Counted from the first letter of the stretch, positions 24,454-36,525 are shown. The stretch is 64,000 nt of DNA from Hyaloscypha bicolor E (GCF_002865645.1 NW_020194562.1:744001-808000); one strand, 5' to 3'. Numbers and translations are program-made. Notes: generated from the letters alone by a model not told the origin.

Positions 24454-24871
24454 GGAAATGCCTTCTATAATTTCTTTTAGTTTTAGAATACTAATATATA
24501 AGCTTTAAATATTTTAGGTAAATATTCCTGAACTAGGCTAATTAATATTAATAAAATAGACTTATTAGTAAATTAAAAGTTAAAGAAAGATTCTAGTAAA
24601 TAAGCTAAATTTAAGAAATCTCAAAATTATTTATATATACTAAAATGCTTTCTTTTATATTATATAATAGTTTCTGTTTTCTGGTTTAGCCTTAAATAAT
24701 TTAATATAAGAGAGCTTTAAACTATTATAGCTTGGCTCTAAAATATATTAAAGTATAAAGTTTAAAACTAAAAGGAAAATTAATATCTCTTATATTAATT
24801 ATACTTTTTAAGAAAAAAGAAACTAGTAGAAATAAATTATAAATAAGGGAATTTACGGGTTCTTTAATACT
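24454..24871. other. A+T-rich spacer between elements B and C
   Basis: About 0.4 kb of decayed DNA. No coding or repeat signature was recognised beyond the target-site duplications of the two neighbouring elements. Confidence 0.5.
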
Positions 24872-25145
24872 TGTTACGGGTACGGCATTTAGGGCTTGAA
24901 AAGCAAGATAGAAGGTCTCTTATAAAGATGATTTAAAGCTAAGGAAGGGAAAACTAGAATATAGGAGGCTGCGAGGGAGTATATGCACCCCATAGTATAC
25001 TAGTCCCGAAGAGGCTTAGCCTTCTAAATATCTCTAGTACATTCCAAGTATATTTCCCTAGCGAGGCGGCCGCATTACATATGCCTAGGAGGCATCTGGT
25101 ATCTGGCGAGGTATCTCAGATGCCGGATATCTGGGAATTATAATA
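24872..25145 (-). repeat. LTR of element C, left copy (3' LTR)
   Basis: This 274-bp LTR begins TGTTACGGGTACGG and ends GGGAATTATAATA. Compared with its partner it carries mostly C-to-T and G-to-A differences, for example GCGGCCGCATTACATATGCC here against GCGGCCGCGTCACGTGCGCC there. Confidence 0.93.
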
Positions 25146-25999
25146 TTACTTCCCTCTTTATAATAAGCTTGTTCCCGAGCTTTGTAAAAGCTATTAACTT
25201 ATCTAATTTTGTACTCTGCTTCTTTCTAAAGTAAAACTAGTATCTCGGATATAGATATTATATATGAAAGGCCGGCGTTTTTACTATATAACCTAGAAGG
25301 GTTTATTATTATTTCCGTATAGTTCTAGATAAGTATTGTTTTTTATATAATCTAGCTAGTATTATAGGTTTTATAAAAGTCCTAATATATTAATATTATT
25401 ATTATAGAAACTCTATAAAACCAGGGAGCTATTACTTAGTACTAAAGCTAGATATTATACTAAATCTTTATCCTAACTAACCTACTAAATTCTATACTTT
25501 AGTTTATTTCTTACTAGCTTAACTATAATAACCCGTTTAATGCCATACTCTTATTTACTATTCTCTAGTATTAATAGAGGCGGTTCCGGATTCGCTTAAC
25601 CTAGTAGAGAATTCTGGGAGTCTTTTTATAGCTTCTCTATATAGAAAACTAGATATATCTTTATAATTTCCGGTAGTTTTAGGAGAAATAAATAACTATA
25701 CTATTCTAGAATCTTAAATAGGCTCTCTATTTAGTTTCCTAGCTTCTGGCTCGGATAATTGGATTTCTAGTACTTTATAGTAACTTATACTTTATTTCCT
25801 ACTTTAAAATTAATTAGATAATAGTATTTATTAGCTTATATTATATATTATTCCTATACTTGCTCTATATGGCCTTAGGTAAGTTATTATGATTTATATA
25901 ATTAATTTACTAATACTTTAGCTTTATTTCTATTTAGCTTCTCTTTAGGTAAATTAGCTTTAATAGGAAAGTTCTAGTTTAGAGAAGTACGAGGCTCAT

Positions 26000-28900
26000 A
26001 GCTCTTTTTAGTTATAAATAGGGACTAGCTAATAGTTTCGTATTAAAGAGAGGCTTATTAATAATTAATTATAGTAACCTATTTATTCTAATTATCCTAG
26101 TAATAATTAATATACGGATATAATCTCTAATTAAAGTACTAATTAATAATCTCTATTTATTTATTTATTTGGGAATAATTAGCTATAAAGAGCTTGAGCT
26201 TTATACTAATTCTCATATAGAATTCGCTTCAAAAATCAGATATAAATTAGAGTTCCTAATCTAATATAATTATTTCTGGAATACTTACTTAGTATATTAT
26301 ATGAAATAAAAATAGAGGTACTAGCTACTTAGCTATAATTATATCTTATATGGGAATTATAATTAGGTACTTAGATAAGTAATTTACGAATATAATAACT
26401 ATATTATAGCCTGCTTTATTTTCTAAATAGCTCTTAAAGTTTATAGTAATATATTACTAGGGATAATTAGAAACTAGAAGAAAATAAAGCAAACCAGGCT
26501 TCTTATTTCTGGATATATACGATTTTTTATAAGTATAATAATTACTATAGTATTAATTAATATTCTTGCCTATAGATAGCTAGTAATATTACTTCTTTAA
26601 TAGCTAATAGAGCTTTATATATCTAGGATATTTAGAAAGGGATTTATTATATATTTTACGGATTAGGATAATCTATAAAGGTAGTTTAGGGATTATTTTA
26701 TTTTCTATAATATAGAGTCTTCTATAATATAAAAGAAAGCTGTCTTATAGTATTTAGATATTACTTTTAGCTTGGGCTGTTATATATAGCTTTTCTAGAT
26801 CCGGTAATATATAATTATTCTATAGGATCTTATTTATAAGTTATAAACTACTATACTTAGCGGGAGCCTCTAATAGTGCTTTTATAAGGGCTATTATAAT
26901 AGAGTTTACTAGTAAAGCTTCTAAGAGAATATCTTTTTCTAGGGGAATTATATCTCTAATAGGGATATTCTTTTCCGGAAAGTTTTTAGTATATACTTGG
27001 TTTTTAGGGCCGAATTCCGGATTAAGTAAGCTAATCTTATAGAGTATTACTATAAGCTATAAGTTATAGATAATCTCTGGATTAATCTTATTTTTAGAAA
27101 GAAGTACTTGAGTTTATAGCTTTTTCTTAATCTGGCCCTAAGTATTTACTTTATCTTGTTTTTATAATAAAGTATTTATTTACTTATTTGATTTTCTAGA
27201 ATAATATATAAGCTTAAAGTAATAGTAAAATAAGAGCTTAGCCTATTTAACTTATTAAGAAAAGAGTTTCTTAGTAGTTATAAAATATTCTAAGATATAG
27301 TAATTAGAATAGACCTTAAAAGAAGTATCCTAAAGGCCCTCTAGCTTAGCTCTCTATTTCTCTAGTACTCGAACTATAGCAAGTATTTCCTTATTATATA
27401 TATTATAATTAAGCTTTACCGGGAGTATAGTTTTGAAAAAATAAGCTATAAGATATTAAAGGCCTGTTTCTGGGTCTTATTAAGAAAATAGGCTAGTAAC
27501 TACTTCTTTAAATATATTTATTTCTATTATTATAGGCAGATCTGAATTATAGTATTATAAAACTAGAGTAAAAATCATAGCTTTTTTTAGGTAAGTAAAA
27601 GCCTCTTGATATTACTTGAACTATTTAAAGAAAATATTCTTTTTTATAAATAAGATAAGAAATCTAATAATTTGTTTATATTCTCTAATAAAGTATTTAT
27701 AAAAGTTATAAAAGCCGAGAAAGAATTATATACCCTTAACTATTTTTGGGAATTACTAATTATATATTACTTTAACTTTATTAGAATCTATTTTAATACT
27801 AGATATAAAGATAATAAAGCTCAAGTACTTTATATATATAATTTTAAATTCCGATTTCTTAATATTTACTTAAAGGCTAGTAAGATATAAGTAGTCTAAT
27901 ACTTTTTATATATATTATTTATACTTTATTAGGTTCTCTAAATAAATAAGAATATTATTAAGATATATTATATAAAAGTTATCTAGATACTTAAAGAGTA
28001 TATTATTTATATAGTATTAATATATAGCCGGGCTATTTATAAGGCCTTTTTAAAGAATATTATATTTATATATTTTATAATAGATATGGAATATTATTAG
28101 CTTCTAAAAGTTCAGGTTTATAGCTATATAATAGAAAGCTTAGTAAATATCTAATTTAGTATAGATCTTGGCCTTAGATAATTAATTTAAAGTCTTATTA
28201 ATAAGAGAAAGAAGATATTAATTCTTCCGGGTAATATTATTTAGGTAGCGGAAATTAATATAAAAATATAAACCTCTATTTACTTTCTTTATAAAAAGAA
28301 CTAGTAAAGTAAAGAGAGCCTAACTAGCTTTAATAAAGCCCTTAGCTAGATTATTTTCTAAGAAATACTTGATTTCTAAAAGCTCTTAAGTAAATTATTA
28401 CTAGAGGAATTAATATCTAATACTCTCGATTTCCTTTAGGCCTTTAATCTAAATCTTATAATTATATAATTTATAAAGAGAAAGAGTATTAGATTTCTTC
28501 TTAGAGAAAACAAAAGTATATTTCTTAAGTTCCGGGAATAATATTCTCTATAGCTACTAAAGCTCTATTTCATTTAGTTATTAATTCTCTAGGCTAGAGA
28601 TAGCTTCTTTTTTCCGAGCTTTAAGCTTCTTATTAATCTCGTAAATAGAAATTTAACTAATAATATTATCTTTTCTCTTAGCTATATAATTAAATACTAT
28701 AGAAATAAGAATAGCTAGGTCTAATATTTGCTCTTTATTAAGGACCTCTTTCTACTTCTTTAGCTTTTACTTGGGTATTATATTTTAATTAGGCTATAGA
28801 AGCTTCTTTTTTATAGTCTTATATAATTTTCTCTAATTAGTCTAAAAGAAGAAAAATTACTTTAGAATAAAAGGTTTCTAGAAATAGCTTATAATAGAAT

Positions 28901-29700
28901 CTTATTAATTAGTATTCTTTTAATATTTCTTATTAGGTTACTTCTCTAGCTATTATTATAAAGTACTAATAATATAACTAAATTATATAGATTTAGGCTT
29001 GTTTTTTTTTAGCTATATAAGCCTGTATCTTCTATAATTAACTAGAATATTAATATATATTACTTATTTTCTATTAAGAATAATATTATAATTTCTAAGA
29101 TTTAGAATAATTATAGGTATATTAATACTTTATTTATTAATTAGAAGCAAAACTTCTATATATTTCTTAATAAACTTAGCTAGCTTTTTATTAAAACTAT
29201 ATATAATATAGGATAAGAGAAAAGATTATAATTCTATTCCTAAGAATTACTTTATAAGCTAAATAAGCTTTGTATTAATAAAAGTATAACTATTAGTTCT
29301 AGTATTAATAAGGGAAAAAGATTTAATTTCTAATTTATTTATACTAATAGTATAGAATATTATAAGAGTATTTCCTCCTATTAAATAAGTTAAGTTAATT
29401 TTTACTAAATTTATATTATAAGCCCCTAAAGTAAAGACTTTCTTTAGGAATACTTATTTCCCGGTTCTATACCAGAATTAGAGCTTGAATTCTCTAAATA
29501 CTTTATTAGATTAGTATATTCTGGTAAAATAAGAACTAAGCCCGGCTTAATTCTAGAAAGAGCTATTTTGATTTCCTTATTATATAGAACCGGATAGTAT
29601 CTAATATAGTAATTAAACTTATTATAATTAAAGTATTTAATAGTTAAGAGATTCTCGGTTTTTATAAGATATTACTTATATTTATAAGGGAATATATACT
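26000..29700 (-). pseudogene. gag-pol relic of element C
   Basis: The minus strand reads as the same broken protein order as element A. Near 29.6 kb a frame gives FNYNKFNYYIRYY, the zinc knuckle with cysteines turned to tyrosine, followed by IKIALSRIKPGL, which element A also has. The reverse transcriptase palm lies near 28.1 kb. A 72-codon open stretch on the opposite strand at 27672-27890 is chance. Limits are approximate. Confidence 0.75.
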
Positions 29701-31304
29701 TAATAAGAGTTATTAATATAGGCTTCTTGGGCTCTTTCTTAGAAATATATTTCTTAGGAATATATAGGAATATAGTACTAGAAATAAACTTGGCTAGAAT
29801 AGCTTTTACTTTCTTATATTTCTTAGTTTTCTTATATATAGCCTTAATTTACTAATTATTAGTAATATAATACTAAGTAAGGCAAGTAGTATTAATAGAA
29901 GAATTATTATAGTATATATATACTAATTCCTAGAGCTTTAGTAAAAGCTTCTTATTTAGTTTATACTTAATATCTTAAAGACTAATATTACCTTTTATAA
30001 ATAGTTATAAGAAAAGAATATAGAACTTCTAAAATACTTAACTAGAATATATTTAAAGCTTACTAAAATTATAATAAGTATTCTATATCTTATTAGAATT
30101 AGAATATAGTTTTTTTAGGTAAAAGTAGAACTCTAAAAGCTAATAGTACTAATTCAGACTATTTTTATTTATATAAGAATTAGTTAGAGCAAGAGTATTA
30201 CTAGTAAGTTTATTAGAAATATAAATAATCTTAAGATTCTCTAAGAAATATAAATTAGTATTTCCTTATAGCTTATTCTTAATCTAAACTAGCTAGTTAT
30301 TAAAGATAGTATAATCTCTAATAAAGAAAGTTAAATCTAGGAGCTTAGTAATTCTAGTATTTCTAAAGAAAGTATAAGATATAAGGAATTCTAAATAGAA
30401 ATAAGCAGGAAATAGTTCGGAATTCTTTTAAGAAAGATTCGGAGTAGCCGGAATAGCCGGAATAGAAATAGTTAGAGTTATTATAAGCTAATTTACTATA
30501 GCTATATAGTATTTAATATTATCCTTAAGCTTAGTATTATAAAGCTTAGTATTTTCGAGAATAGCTTTATTATAACTATAGGTATTCTTATATAAAATAG
30601 CTCTTTAAATATTTTCCCGATAGCTTTTTATAATAATATTAATATTTAAAAGCAAGGTATTAGGTTTCTTAGCCTATTTATATAATTCTCTAGTAATAAT
30701 ATAGTCTTTAGTTTCCAGAAGCTTTATAATAAAAGCAAAGGGTTCTATTTCTATAAACTTGTTTATAAATTCTCCAGAAATACTAATAGGACGTTTGGTT
30801 TAGGAAGGGCTACTAACAGGATAACCTAAACTAGTAGGAGCTTTACCAGAAGCCTTAGCGGAAGTTAATATAGTTTCTGGTTATATAATATCTTAGGAAA
30901 TTAATCTATTATATTTTTCTTTTATTATATTTTCCCTAGTAGTCTTATTACCGGTATATATATAGGGCCTATAAGGTTATGAGATAGGGCTTGAGGGTAG
31001 TAGTCAGGTTACTAGCCTATAAGTGCCTATTACTCTAGAACTTGGTTAAAGAGTAGCCTTTATTTGAGGTTCTTTAATTTTCGGGTTTTCGGAAGGGGTT
31101 TCTAATATATTACTAGTATATATTTATAAAGATATAAATACCTGATTTCTCTAAGGATTCTAAAGCTTTTTGCTTTTATTATTCTAAAGTCTATTACTCG
31201 TATTTCTGAGGTTCCATTATCTTAGCGGTACCTATATTACTAATAGTTCTAAATTAGTTTATTTGAAATCCTCTATAGGATTAAAGAAAGTGAGCTTTAA
31301 ATAC

Positions 31305-31578
31305 TATTACGGGTATAGTATTCAGGGCTTGGAAAGCAAGGTAGAAGGTCCCTTACGAAGACGATTTAAAGCTAAGGAAGGGAAAACTAGAATACAGGAG
31401 GCTGCGAGGGAGTATATGCACCCCACAGTGTGCTAGTCCCGAAGGGGCTTAGCCTTCTAAATATCTCTAGTGTATTCCAAGCATATTTCCCTAGCGAGGC
31501 GGCCGCGTCACGTGCGCCTAGGAGGCATCTGGCATCTGGCGAGGCATCTCAGATACCGGGTATCTGGGAATCGTAATA
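31305..31578 (-). repeat. LTR of element C, right copy (5' LTR)
   Basis: This is the best-preserved LTR of the family in the window, 274 bp, with CpG-containing motifs such as GCGGCCGCGTCACGTGCG still present. It begins TATTACGGGTA (decayed TGTTACGGGTA) and ends GGGAATCGTAATA. Confidence 0.93.
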
Positions 31579-32386
31579 ATACTCTTTTTACTAGGTTTAA
31601 GTATAGAAATAAATTACTAAAAGAAACTAGGCAATTAATAGACTAGTTAATTATTTATAGCAATTATTATATTAAACTAGACTGGAATAGTAAGCCTAAT
31701 TATAATTATATTCTTAGTATTAGAAATATTAAAAAGATATTTATAAATTTAATCTTAAGTCTTTTTTATAAAAAAGTCGAGTAAGTTATCTCGAGCCAAG
31801 TAATTATTATAGAGGAGCGGCTTATAAATACTATTAAAATAATTAGTATAAATAGCTAAGAGAAGAAGTAGTTTCTATTAAATAAATTAAAGTCAATTTT
31901 AGAAATTTAATAAATAACTTAATTAAGGAAACTAATTTTCTTGTTTTAAGTAGATATATAAAAGTTTTCTTTATATTATCTTATAATTTCTTTTATATAA
32001 TATTAAATCTTAATAAAAGAACTTAATAACTCTATAAGTAGTTTCTTATCCGCTAATAAGAGGAAAATATCGCATATATTAGATAGGTTTAATATTGTTA
32101 TAATAGTTACTAACTTACTATACTTTAAATAAAGCAAAGTATATTCTATAGTAGAACCACATTAACTATATATCTACTAGCGAGTGACATTTATCTTGTA
32201 TTTCGTCTGCTCTATCCCTCTATATCTTAGATACTACTAATAACTTTACAAGATTTGCCCGAATTCCGTTAATATTCCCTAATATATAAGAAAAGAAGAT
32301 GCGACTATTTATCTCTATCCCCTTGGGCTTCCTGAAGGACTCTCTATCCGCTGATTGCTAGTGATCGCCTCTGCTACGCTTCCAAA
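31579..32386. other. A+T-rich tail grading into normal DNA
   Basis: Decayed A+T-rich sequence continues to about 32.15 kb, then composition recovers over about 150 bases. No gene, LTR or transposase trace was recognised. Confidence 0.5.
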
Positions 32387-32836
32387 TTATTGATGGTGCG
32401 GTTGTGCTAATCCGGAACTGGTTAAGGGGCTCGTATAGGCGCCTGGGATGGGAATAGCGTTGTAGGTTTGCTCGCCAGGGGCGGCGGCTATGTGCTCAAT
32501 CACTCGTTCCTTTGGTAGAGCCGGTGCTCCAAACCCGGTTTGCGCTACCTTGGGTATAGTGCCGTGAATCTTGATCGGTGGTGCTTGAGGAGCGAAGAGC
32601 TTTACGGCAAGAGCTGACGATGGCTTGGCCTCAACAAGTCGGGTGCCGGGCGCTCCAGCATAGCCGTCTTCGGCTGTAGCTGAGGGGTTGGAGGAGTAGA
32701 TGGGTAGTGGGAAGCGAGGATATTTCGTGTGCTGAGAGTGGGATGGAGAAATTGGTAAGCCGGGAGTGTTGGGTGCAGACTGGGAGCGAAGCTGAGCGAG
32801 GTGGAGGTCCGAACGAGTACGGTCACGGACATCCAT
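32387..32836 (-). pseudogene. Possible gene remnant, proline/serine-rich protein of unknown function
   Basis: A 149-codon frame beginning MDVRDRTRSDLHLAQLRSQS has the look of a real, disordered fungal protein (SAPNTPG, SSNPSATAEDG, FAPQAPPIKIHG) and is followed by a stop. Upstream, a different frame reads TTPSNASGSP, which would continue naturally into it, so a frameshift may sit just before the first methionine. The piece lies at the edge of the repeat block and could be the surviving C-terminal part of a larger gene. I do not recognise a family, and an intact short gene is also possible. Confidence 0.35.
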
Positions 32837-33778
32837 GGACTTCCGGAGGCGTTACTTGGAGTAGTTTGGGCATTCGTACTGCAAGTCCATTTTCAGGTCA
32901 CTTTCTACCACACTCACCCACTAAAGCCGCCTATATTTCCAGGCTACTCTCCTATAAGCACGCTGTAAACTATAAATAAGGGGCACCGTACCTTTAGAAG
33001 GCATATCCCCTGTACTTACAGGGGCAGAGTCACTAAAGGGTCCTAATAGCTCTCTCACAGCGTCCGAGCGCAATAGTTGCTCCGCCAGCAATACCATAAC
33101 CCCTGAAGATCTTCAAACACCTTGTAAATATCTCACAGCCCTTGTTTTGGGGGTTCAGGCCTAGAGTTACAATGCTTATCGGGTACAATACCTTAAACCA
33201 CACCCTGGAGTCCGTTAAGACCCTTACGCGAATGTAAATGCCCTGTAATCCCGTCACTTTATGCCGCAATCTTTGCAGGTTAGTTTGGCCCCCAATTGAC
33301 ACCCCCAATCGACACACGGGGGGGGAGGGGGTTACATTTTTCCCTTACTGAAAGCCATAAGAACGTGATGTTCAAGCGAGAGACGCGAAATGCGAAACGC
33401 GAAACGCACTGCTTCTCGATTCGCAGATCTATTTAGTAAATGCCAACCCAACGTCCGTATAATACATCTGCCCTCATTCTTTCTTCTTTCTCTCGCCGCT
33501 CTCTCTTGAACCCTTTGACTCTTGTCTTTGAAAGAGCCACAACACAGGCAAGCAAGCAGGCAGGCAAGCAACAAACTATGCATCGATAATCATCCTTTTA
33601 TACCATATTCCGCTTCACGCCAAAAAAACGCCATTCCGTATTATCTCCCCACTGTAACAGCAAAGCAGAATAGGCCTCCAGCACAAGCCGTGCTCCTCTT
33701 CAATGCAATCAACATGAACAAATCTTCCTCGGTCCACGTTCCACACAACGATGCCATCGGAAATCTGTACGCTCCGTC
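32837..33778. other. Intergenic region downstream of the CAF-1 gene
   Basis: No supported gene. The stretch holds a G-run (about 33318-33331), two close copies of a CCCCCAAT[T/C]GACAC motif just before it (about 33292-33316), and an AAGCAAGCAGGCAGGC-type short repeat near 33550. The last 450 bases probably include the 3' untranslated region of the minus-strand gene at 33779-35866. Confidence 0.5.
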
Positions 33779-35866
33779 TTACATTGCCGAAACCTGGGGT
33801 TGGGACACGATCTTCCACCGTTTATCAACCTCCTTAACGCCCTCCCTCTTCGCTACCGCCTCTAGCGTAGCCTTGATAGCAGCCGCGGGCCGACCTGGGA
33901 ACTTCTTCTTCAGCACCTCGATGAGACCGACTTTACTCAGATCTGAACCCTGTACCGCGGCGCAGAAGGCGGGCATATCATCTTGGCCGAGGAGCTTCTT
34001 TGGTTTTTGGTCTTTTGCTGGCTTGGTTGATGGGCGGCCTGGGGATGGGTTGGATGGGAGGGTCGATTGAGGGGGTAAGAGGGTGGATGGTGACGATTTC
34101 AGGACGTCGGTGGCGGTTGAGAAGAATGGTTTGACGGTCTTGGAGGTGGTTGTAGGGCCGTTGAAGTTGGCGGAGGTGGTTTTCATTGTGTTGAGGGGAA
34201 TACGCGGGGGATCCATAGCTGTCGGAACGGGCTCCCAGTATGCCTTGGAGAACGGGTCGATGGATTTGATGCTCCGGTCTGGATAGGTTAGCAAGTAATT
34301 TGCACATGTAATCAAGAACTTACCAAGAATCACCTCCATCCGATACGGAACCATCTTCACATTCGTATTCCTCTTTTTCCGATCCTCCCAACACAGGCCC
34401 GTAGAAATAGGTTCCAGATCACCCTGTAGCACCAGGCGTCTCGAGTTGGCAGTCTCGTCATTCTCATCGTCCAGAAAACCGTCCATATCTTCATCATCGT
34501 CCACCTCTTCATCTTCATCACCTTCACTCTTCAGGTCCTCGGCGTCTTCATCCTCCTGCCATTCAGCCTCGCTGTCATAGTCATAGTCGGTGTTTGGCAA
34601 GTCTCGACGCATTGGATTTCGCGCAAGCTTTATCATGCCAGTCACAGGTCGGCTGGTGTATGTGCCTCGATACGGTGGTCGAACATCTTCCCGGAAGTGC
34701 AAGAGCTTCATGGGAATCTTTCGAAGGAGGTCACCCGTCCGCTTGATTTGCGAGTTCTGAGAATCGGTAGTAAGGTCGATCGGTTTGGATGCGTTGCCCG
34801 AGTAGAACTCAGTCATGATGTCTCTGACTGGCATCAATCGTCTGCCACGAGGAAGGACGCTCGAGAGGTGGAACAAGGATTGTGCATCGAAAAAACGCTG
34901 TGTGCCCGGGCTTCTGCTGCCATGTATGTAGCCATCAATCGACTTCTGTATGGACTCCACAGCCTCTCCATCTCGTTCAAACCTGCTGAATGGTGCAAGT
35001 GTAACATTAAGTTGGATGAAGAAATCCGGGAAGAGCTTCTCGTACAGCGTTTGTGCAGGCTTGCTGGGTGTCGAAGCAGACGCAGCAGGACTTGCAGCAG
35101 CTAGAGCACTCGACGGAGCAGGGCTCATCGAGGACCGACCACGGCTATCGACACTCGCTCCTCTCGGTCTCGCAGTAGCCGGAATGTTGAAGAAGTTTCC
35201 CAATCTCATCTGGCTCCGCTCCTTCTTCCGCTTCTCCTCCTCAGCTTTCTGCTTCTCTTCCTCCTTCTTCCTCCGCTTCTCCTCTTTGGCAGCTTTCTCA
35301 GCCTCTTGTGCAGCACGCTTTGCTTCCCGTTCCTCTTCTTTCTTCTTTCGCTCTGCCTCCTTCTCAGCTTCTTTGCGTGCCTTCTCTTCCGCGTGTGCCG
35401 CTCGTTCCGCCTCCTTCCTAGCCTTCTCCTCGGCCTTTTGTTGGTCCTTGAACTCCTTCTCTATTCGCCTGGCCTCCTTCTCCGCGAACGTGAGCTTCGC
35501 TTTCTTTGCCGGCGGAGGAGCATTGCCGTTGAGTGCCGCAAACGCCGACGGAGACGGGGAAGTGAGGTTCGTGGAAGATGGCGGGACGCCGAGCATTGGT
35601 GATTGGCCTCTGTTCGAGGACGTTGCAGTGCCGATGTCTGTCAATGAGCCGGTTGTGCTTCGTGCAGGGCTTGGGTCTCTCTTCGTGCCGATGGAGACGG
35701 GCGGCGTTGGGAGTGATCCGGGCGCAGGCTCGTCCTTCTCTCGTTGTGACTCAACCATTTCGAGGAAATTTGCAGGGACAGAGCATGGTTCTTCGAGATC
35801 GGCGAGGTCTTCGAAAGTGTCATGATCCCTCTTCAGAGAGCGTTGGGAGCCTTCGACCTCCATCAT
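33779..35866 (-). CDS. Chromatin assembly factor 1 large subunit (CAF-1 p150/Cac1-like), one intron
   Basis: The protein is the large subunit of CAF-1, which deposits H3-H4 behind replication forks. Order: acidic/Ser-Pro N-terminus; a lysine/glutamate-rich KER-type coiled-coil (about residues 125-215 of the product, with EARRIEKEFK and KERSQMRLGNFF at its ends); a conserved YEKLFPDFFIQ block; IPMKLLHFREDVRPPYRGTY; the highly acidic ED domain; and a C-terminal winged-helix-like segment (MPAFCAAVQGSDLSKVGLIE...). A 45-nt intron at 34279-34323 (GTAAGT, branch GCTAAC, CAG) has no stop and keeps frame, so an unspliced reading adds 15 foreign residues; splicing gives about 680 residues. I chose the MetMetGluVal start; an in-frame ATG 54 bases upstream adds an unlikely hydrophobic leader. 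The gene is transcribed leftward. Confidence 0.92.
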   Translation of the reverse strand: MMEVEGSQRSLKRDHDTFEDLADLEEPCSVPANFLEMVESQREKDEPAPGSLPTPPVSIGTKRDPSPARSTTGSLTDIGTATSSNRGQSPMLGVPPSSTNLTSPSPSAFAALNGNAPPPAKKAKLTFAEKEARRIEKEFKDQQKAEEKARKEAERAAHAEEKARKEAEKEAERKKKEEEREAKRAAQEAEKAAKEEKRRKKEEEKQKAEEEKRKKERSQMRLGNFFNIPATARPRGASVDSRGRSSMSPAPSSALAAASPAASASTPSKPAQTLYEKLFPDFFIQLNVTLAPFSRFERDGEAVESIQKSIDGYIHGSRSPGTQRFFDAQSLFHLSSVLPRGRRLMPVRDIMTEFYSGNASKPIDLTTDSQNSQIKRTGDLLRKIPMKLLHFREDVRPPYRGTYTSRPVTGMIKLARNPMRRDLPNTDYDYDSEAEWQEDEDAEDLKSEGDEDEEVDDDEDMDGFLDDENDETANSRRLVLQGDLEPISTGLCWEDRKKRNTNVKMVPYRMEVILGKFLITCANYLLTYPDRSIKSIDPFSKAYWEPVPTAMDPPRIPLNTMKTTSANFNGPTTTSKTVKPFFSTATDVLKSSPSTLLPPQSTLPSNPSPGRPSTKPAKDQKPKKLLGQDDMPAFCAAVQGSDLSKVGLIEVLKKKFPGRPAAAIKATLEAVAKREGVKEVDKRWKIVSQPQVSAM
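34279..34323 (-). other. Intron in the CAF-1 gene, 45 nt, frame-preserving
   Basis: On the minus strand it begins GTAAGT, contains GCTAAC eight bases before the end and ends CCAG. Removal joins MEVIL directly to DRSIKSIDPF, the continuous conserved block before the C-terminal domain. Confidence 0.85.
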
Positions 35867-36525
35867 GACGCGTCGAGGTGGATGTTGAAGGTAAGTGTGG
35901 ACTAGCAGACAATGAATCAATCAAAGGAGCGATGAAACGAGCCTTCACGCCTTCTGCGAGACCATTGGTGTTGTCGTTTGTTGAGGCTCTCTGATGTGTG
36001 GAGGTGGTCTTGAGATGGACGCGCCTCGCGTTTTCCCGGGAAAGTGGTTTCGCGTTTCGGTAAGTGCCGCTTTAAGGGGAAAGAATAACGGACGAGGGGG
36101 GCCAAAAAATAAAAACGACCTCGATTCAAATTAATTAACTATTTGTGAATCTAAAATGATTTCTGTATAGCAGAAGCTGTATGTGAATCATCATATATCG
36201 GAAGTGAACGAGAGAAAAAATGGAAATGGCACATTCAATCGTGGAAATGGTCTGAATGTTTAAAGTCTCCTTTGAAGCGTCTCTCTTATTACTCGAGTAT
36301 CCCAACTTGCCATTGTGGGCTTCCTATGCATGCAATGCCGCTAAAACGAAGGTTGCCGCTCACTGGACTCAGTCCGCCGGCCAAATAAATGCATCCGGTC
36401 GTAGACCTGTAATGCCAATCCAGAAATCCCCAAGTCGGTATCCAGTCTCGCCAAACTCCTGAAATGCATACACTTTGAGCCCCCGCTCACGTATTCAAAC
36501 TTGGTATATCCTCCGCTGTACCCCT
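35867..36525. other. Promoter side of the CAF-1 gene and 3' region of the next gene
   Basis: No further gene is supported. Both neighbouring genes run leftward, so this 659-bp spacer should hold the terminator of the 36526-37674 gene and the promoter of the CAF-1 gene. Confidence 0.5.

Larger units (their letters stand above)
24872..31578 (-). mobile_element. Ty3/Gypsy-like LTR retrotransposon C (same family as A, inverted), TSD ATACT
   Basis: Two 274-bp LTRs (24872-25145 and 31305-31578) bound a 6,707-bp element flanked by perfect 5-bp duplications ATACT (24867-24871 and 31579-31583). The interior reads on the minus strand: gag zinc-knuckle trace near 29.6 kb, reverse transcriptase at about 27.9-28.5 kb, RNase H at about 27.2-27.5 kb and integrase at about 26.0-26.6 kb. 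The LTRs match those of element A in reverse orientation, and the lengths differ by one base, so A and C are two copies of one family. C is less decayed than A, above all at its right end, yet no frame is intact. Confidence 0.94.

Noticed and set aside
27672..27890. A 72-codon open frame in element C
   Set aside because: It lies antisense to the decayed pol of the element, is Ile/Tyr/Lys-rich as any A+T-rich frame, and has no motif.
34950..35825. A 291-codon plus-strand open frame rich in Ser, Phe and Arg
   Set aside because: It is the antisense of the lysine/glutamate-rich coil of the CAF-1 gene; low-complexity codons on one strand leave the other strand open by chance.
35867..35920. Longer start for the CAF-1 protein (MIHCLLVHTYLQ...)
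   Set aside because: The additional 18 residues are hydrophobic and unlike the acidic, charged start expected; the MetMetGluVal start is better.
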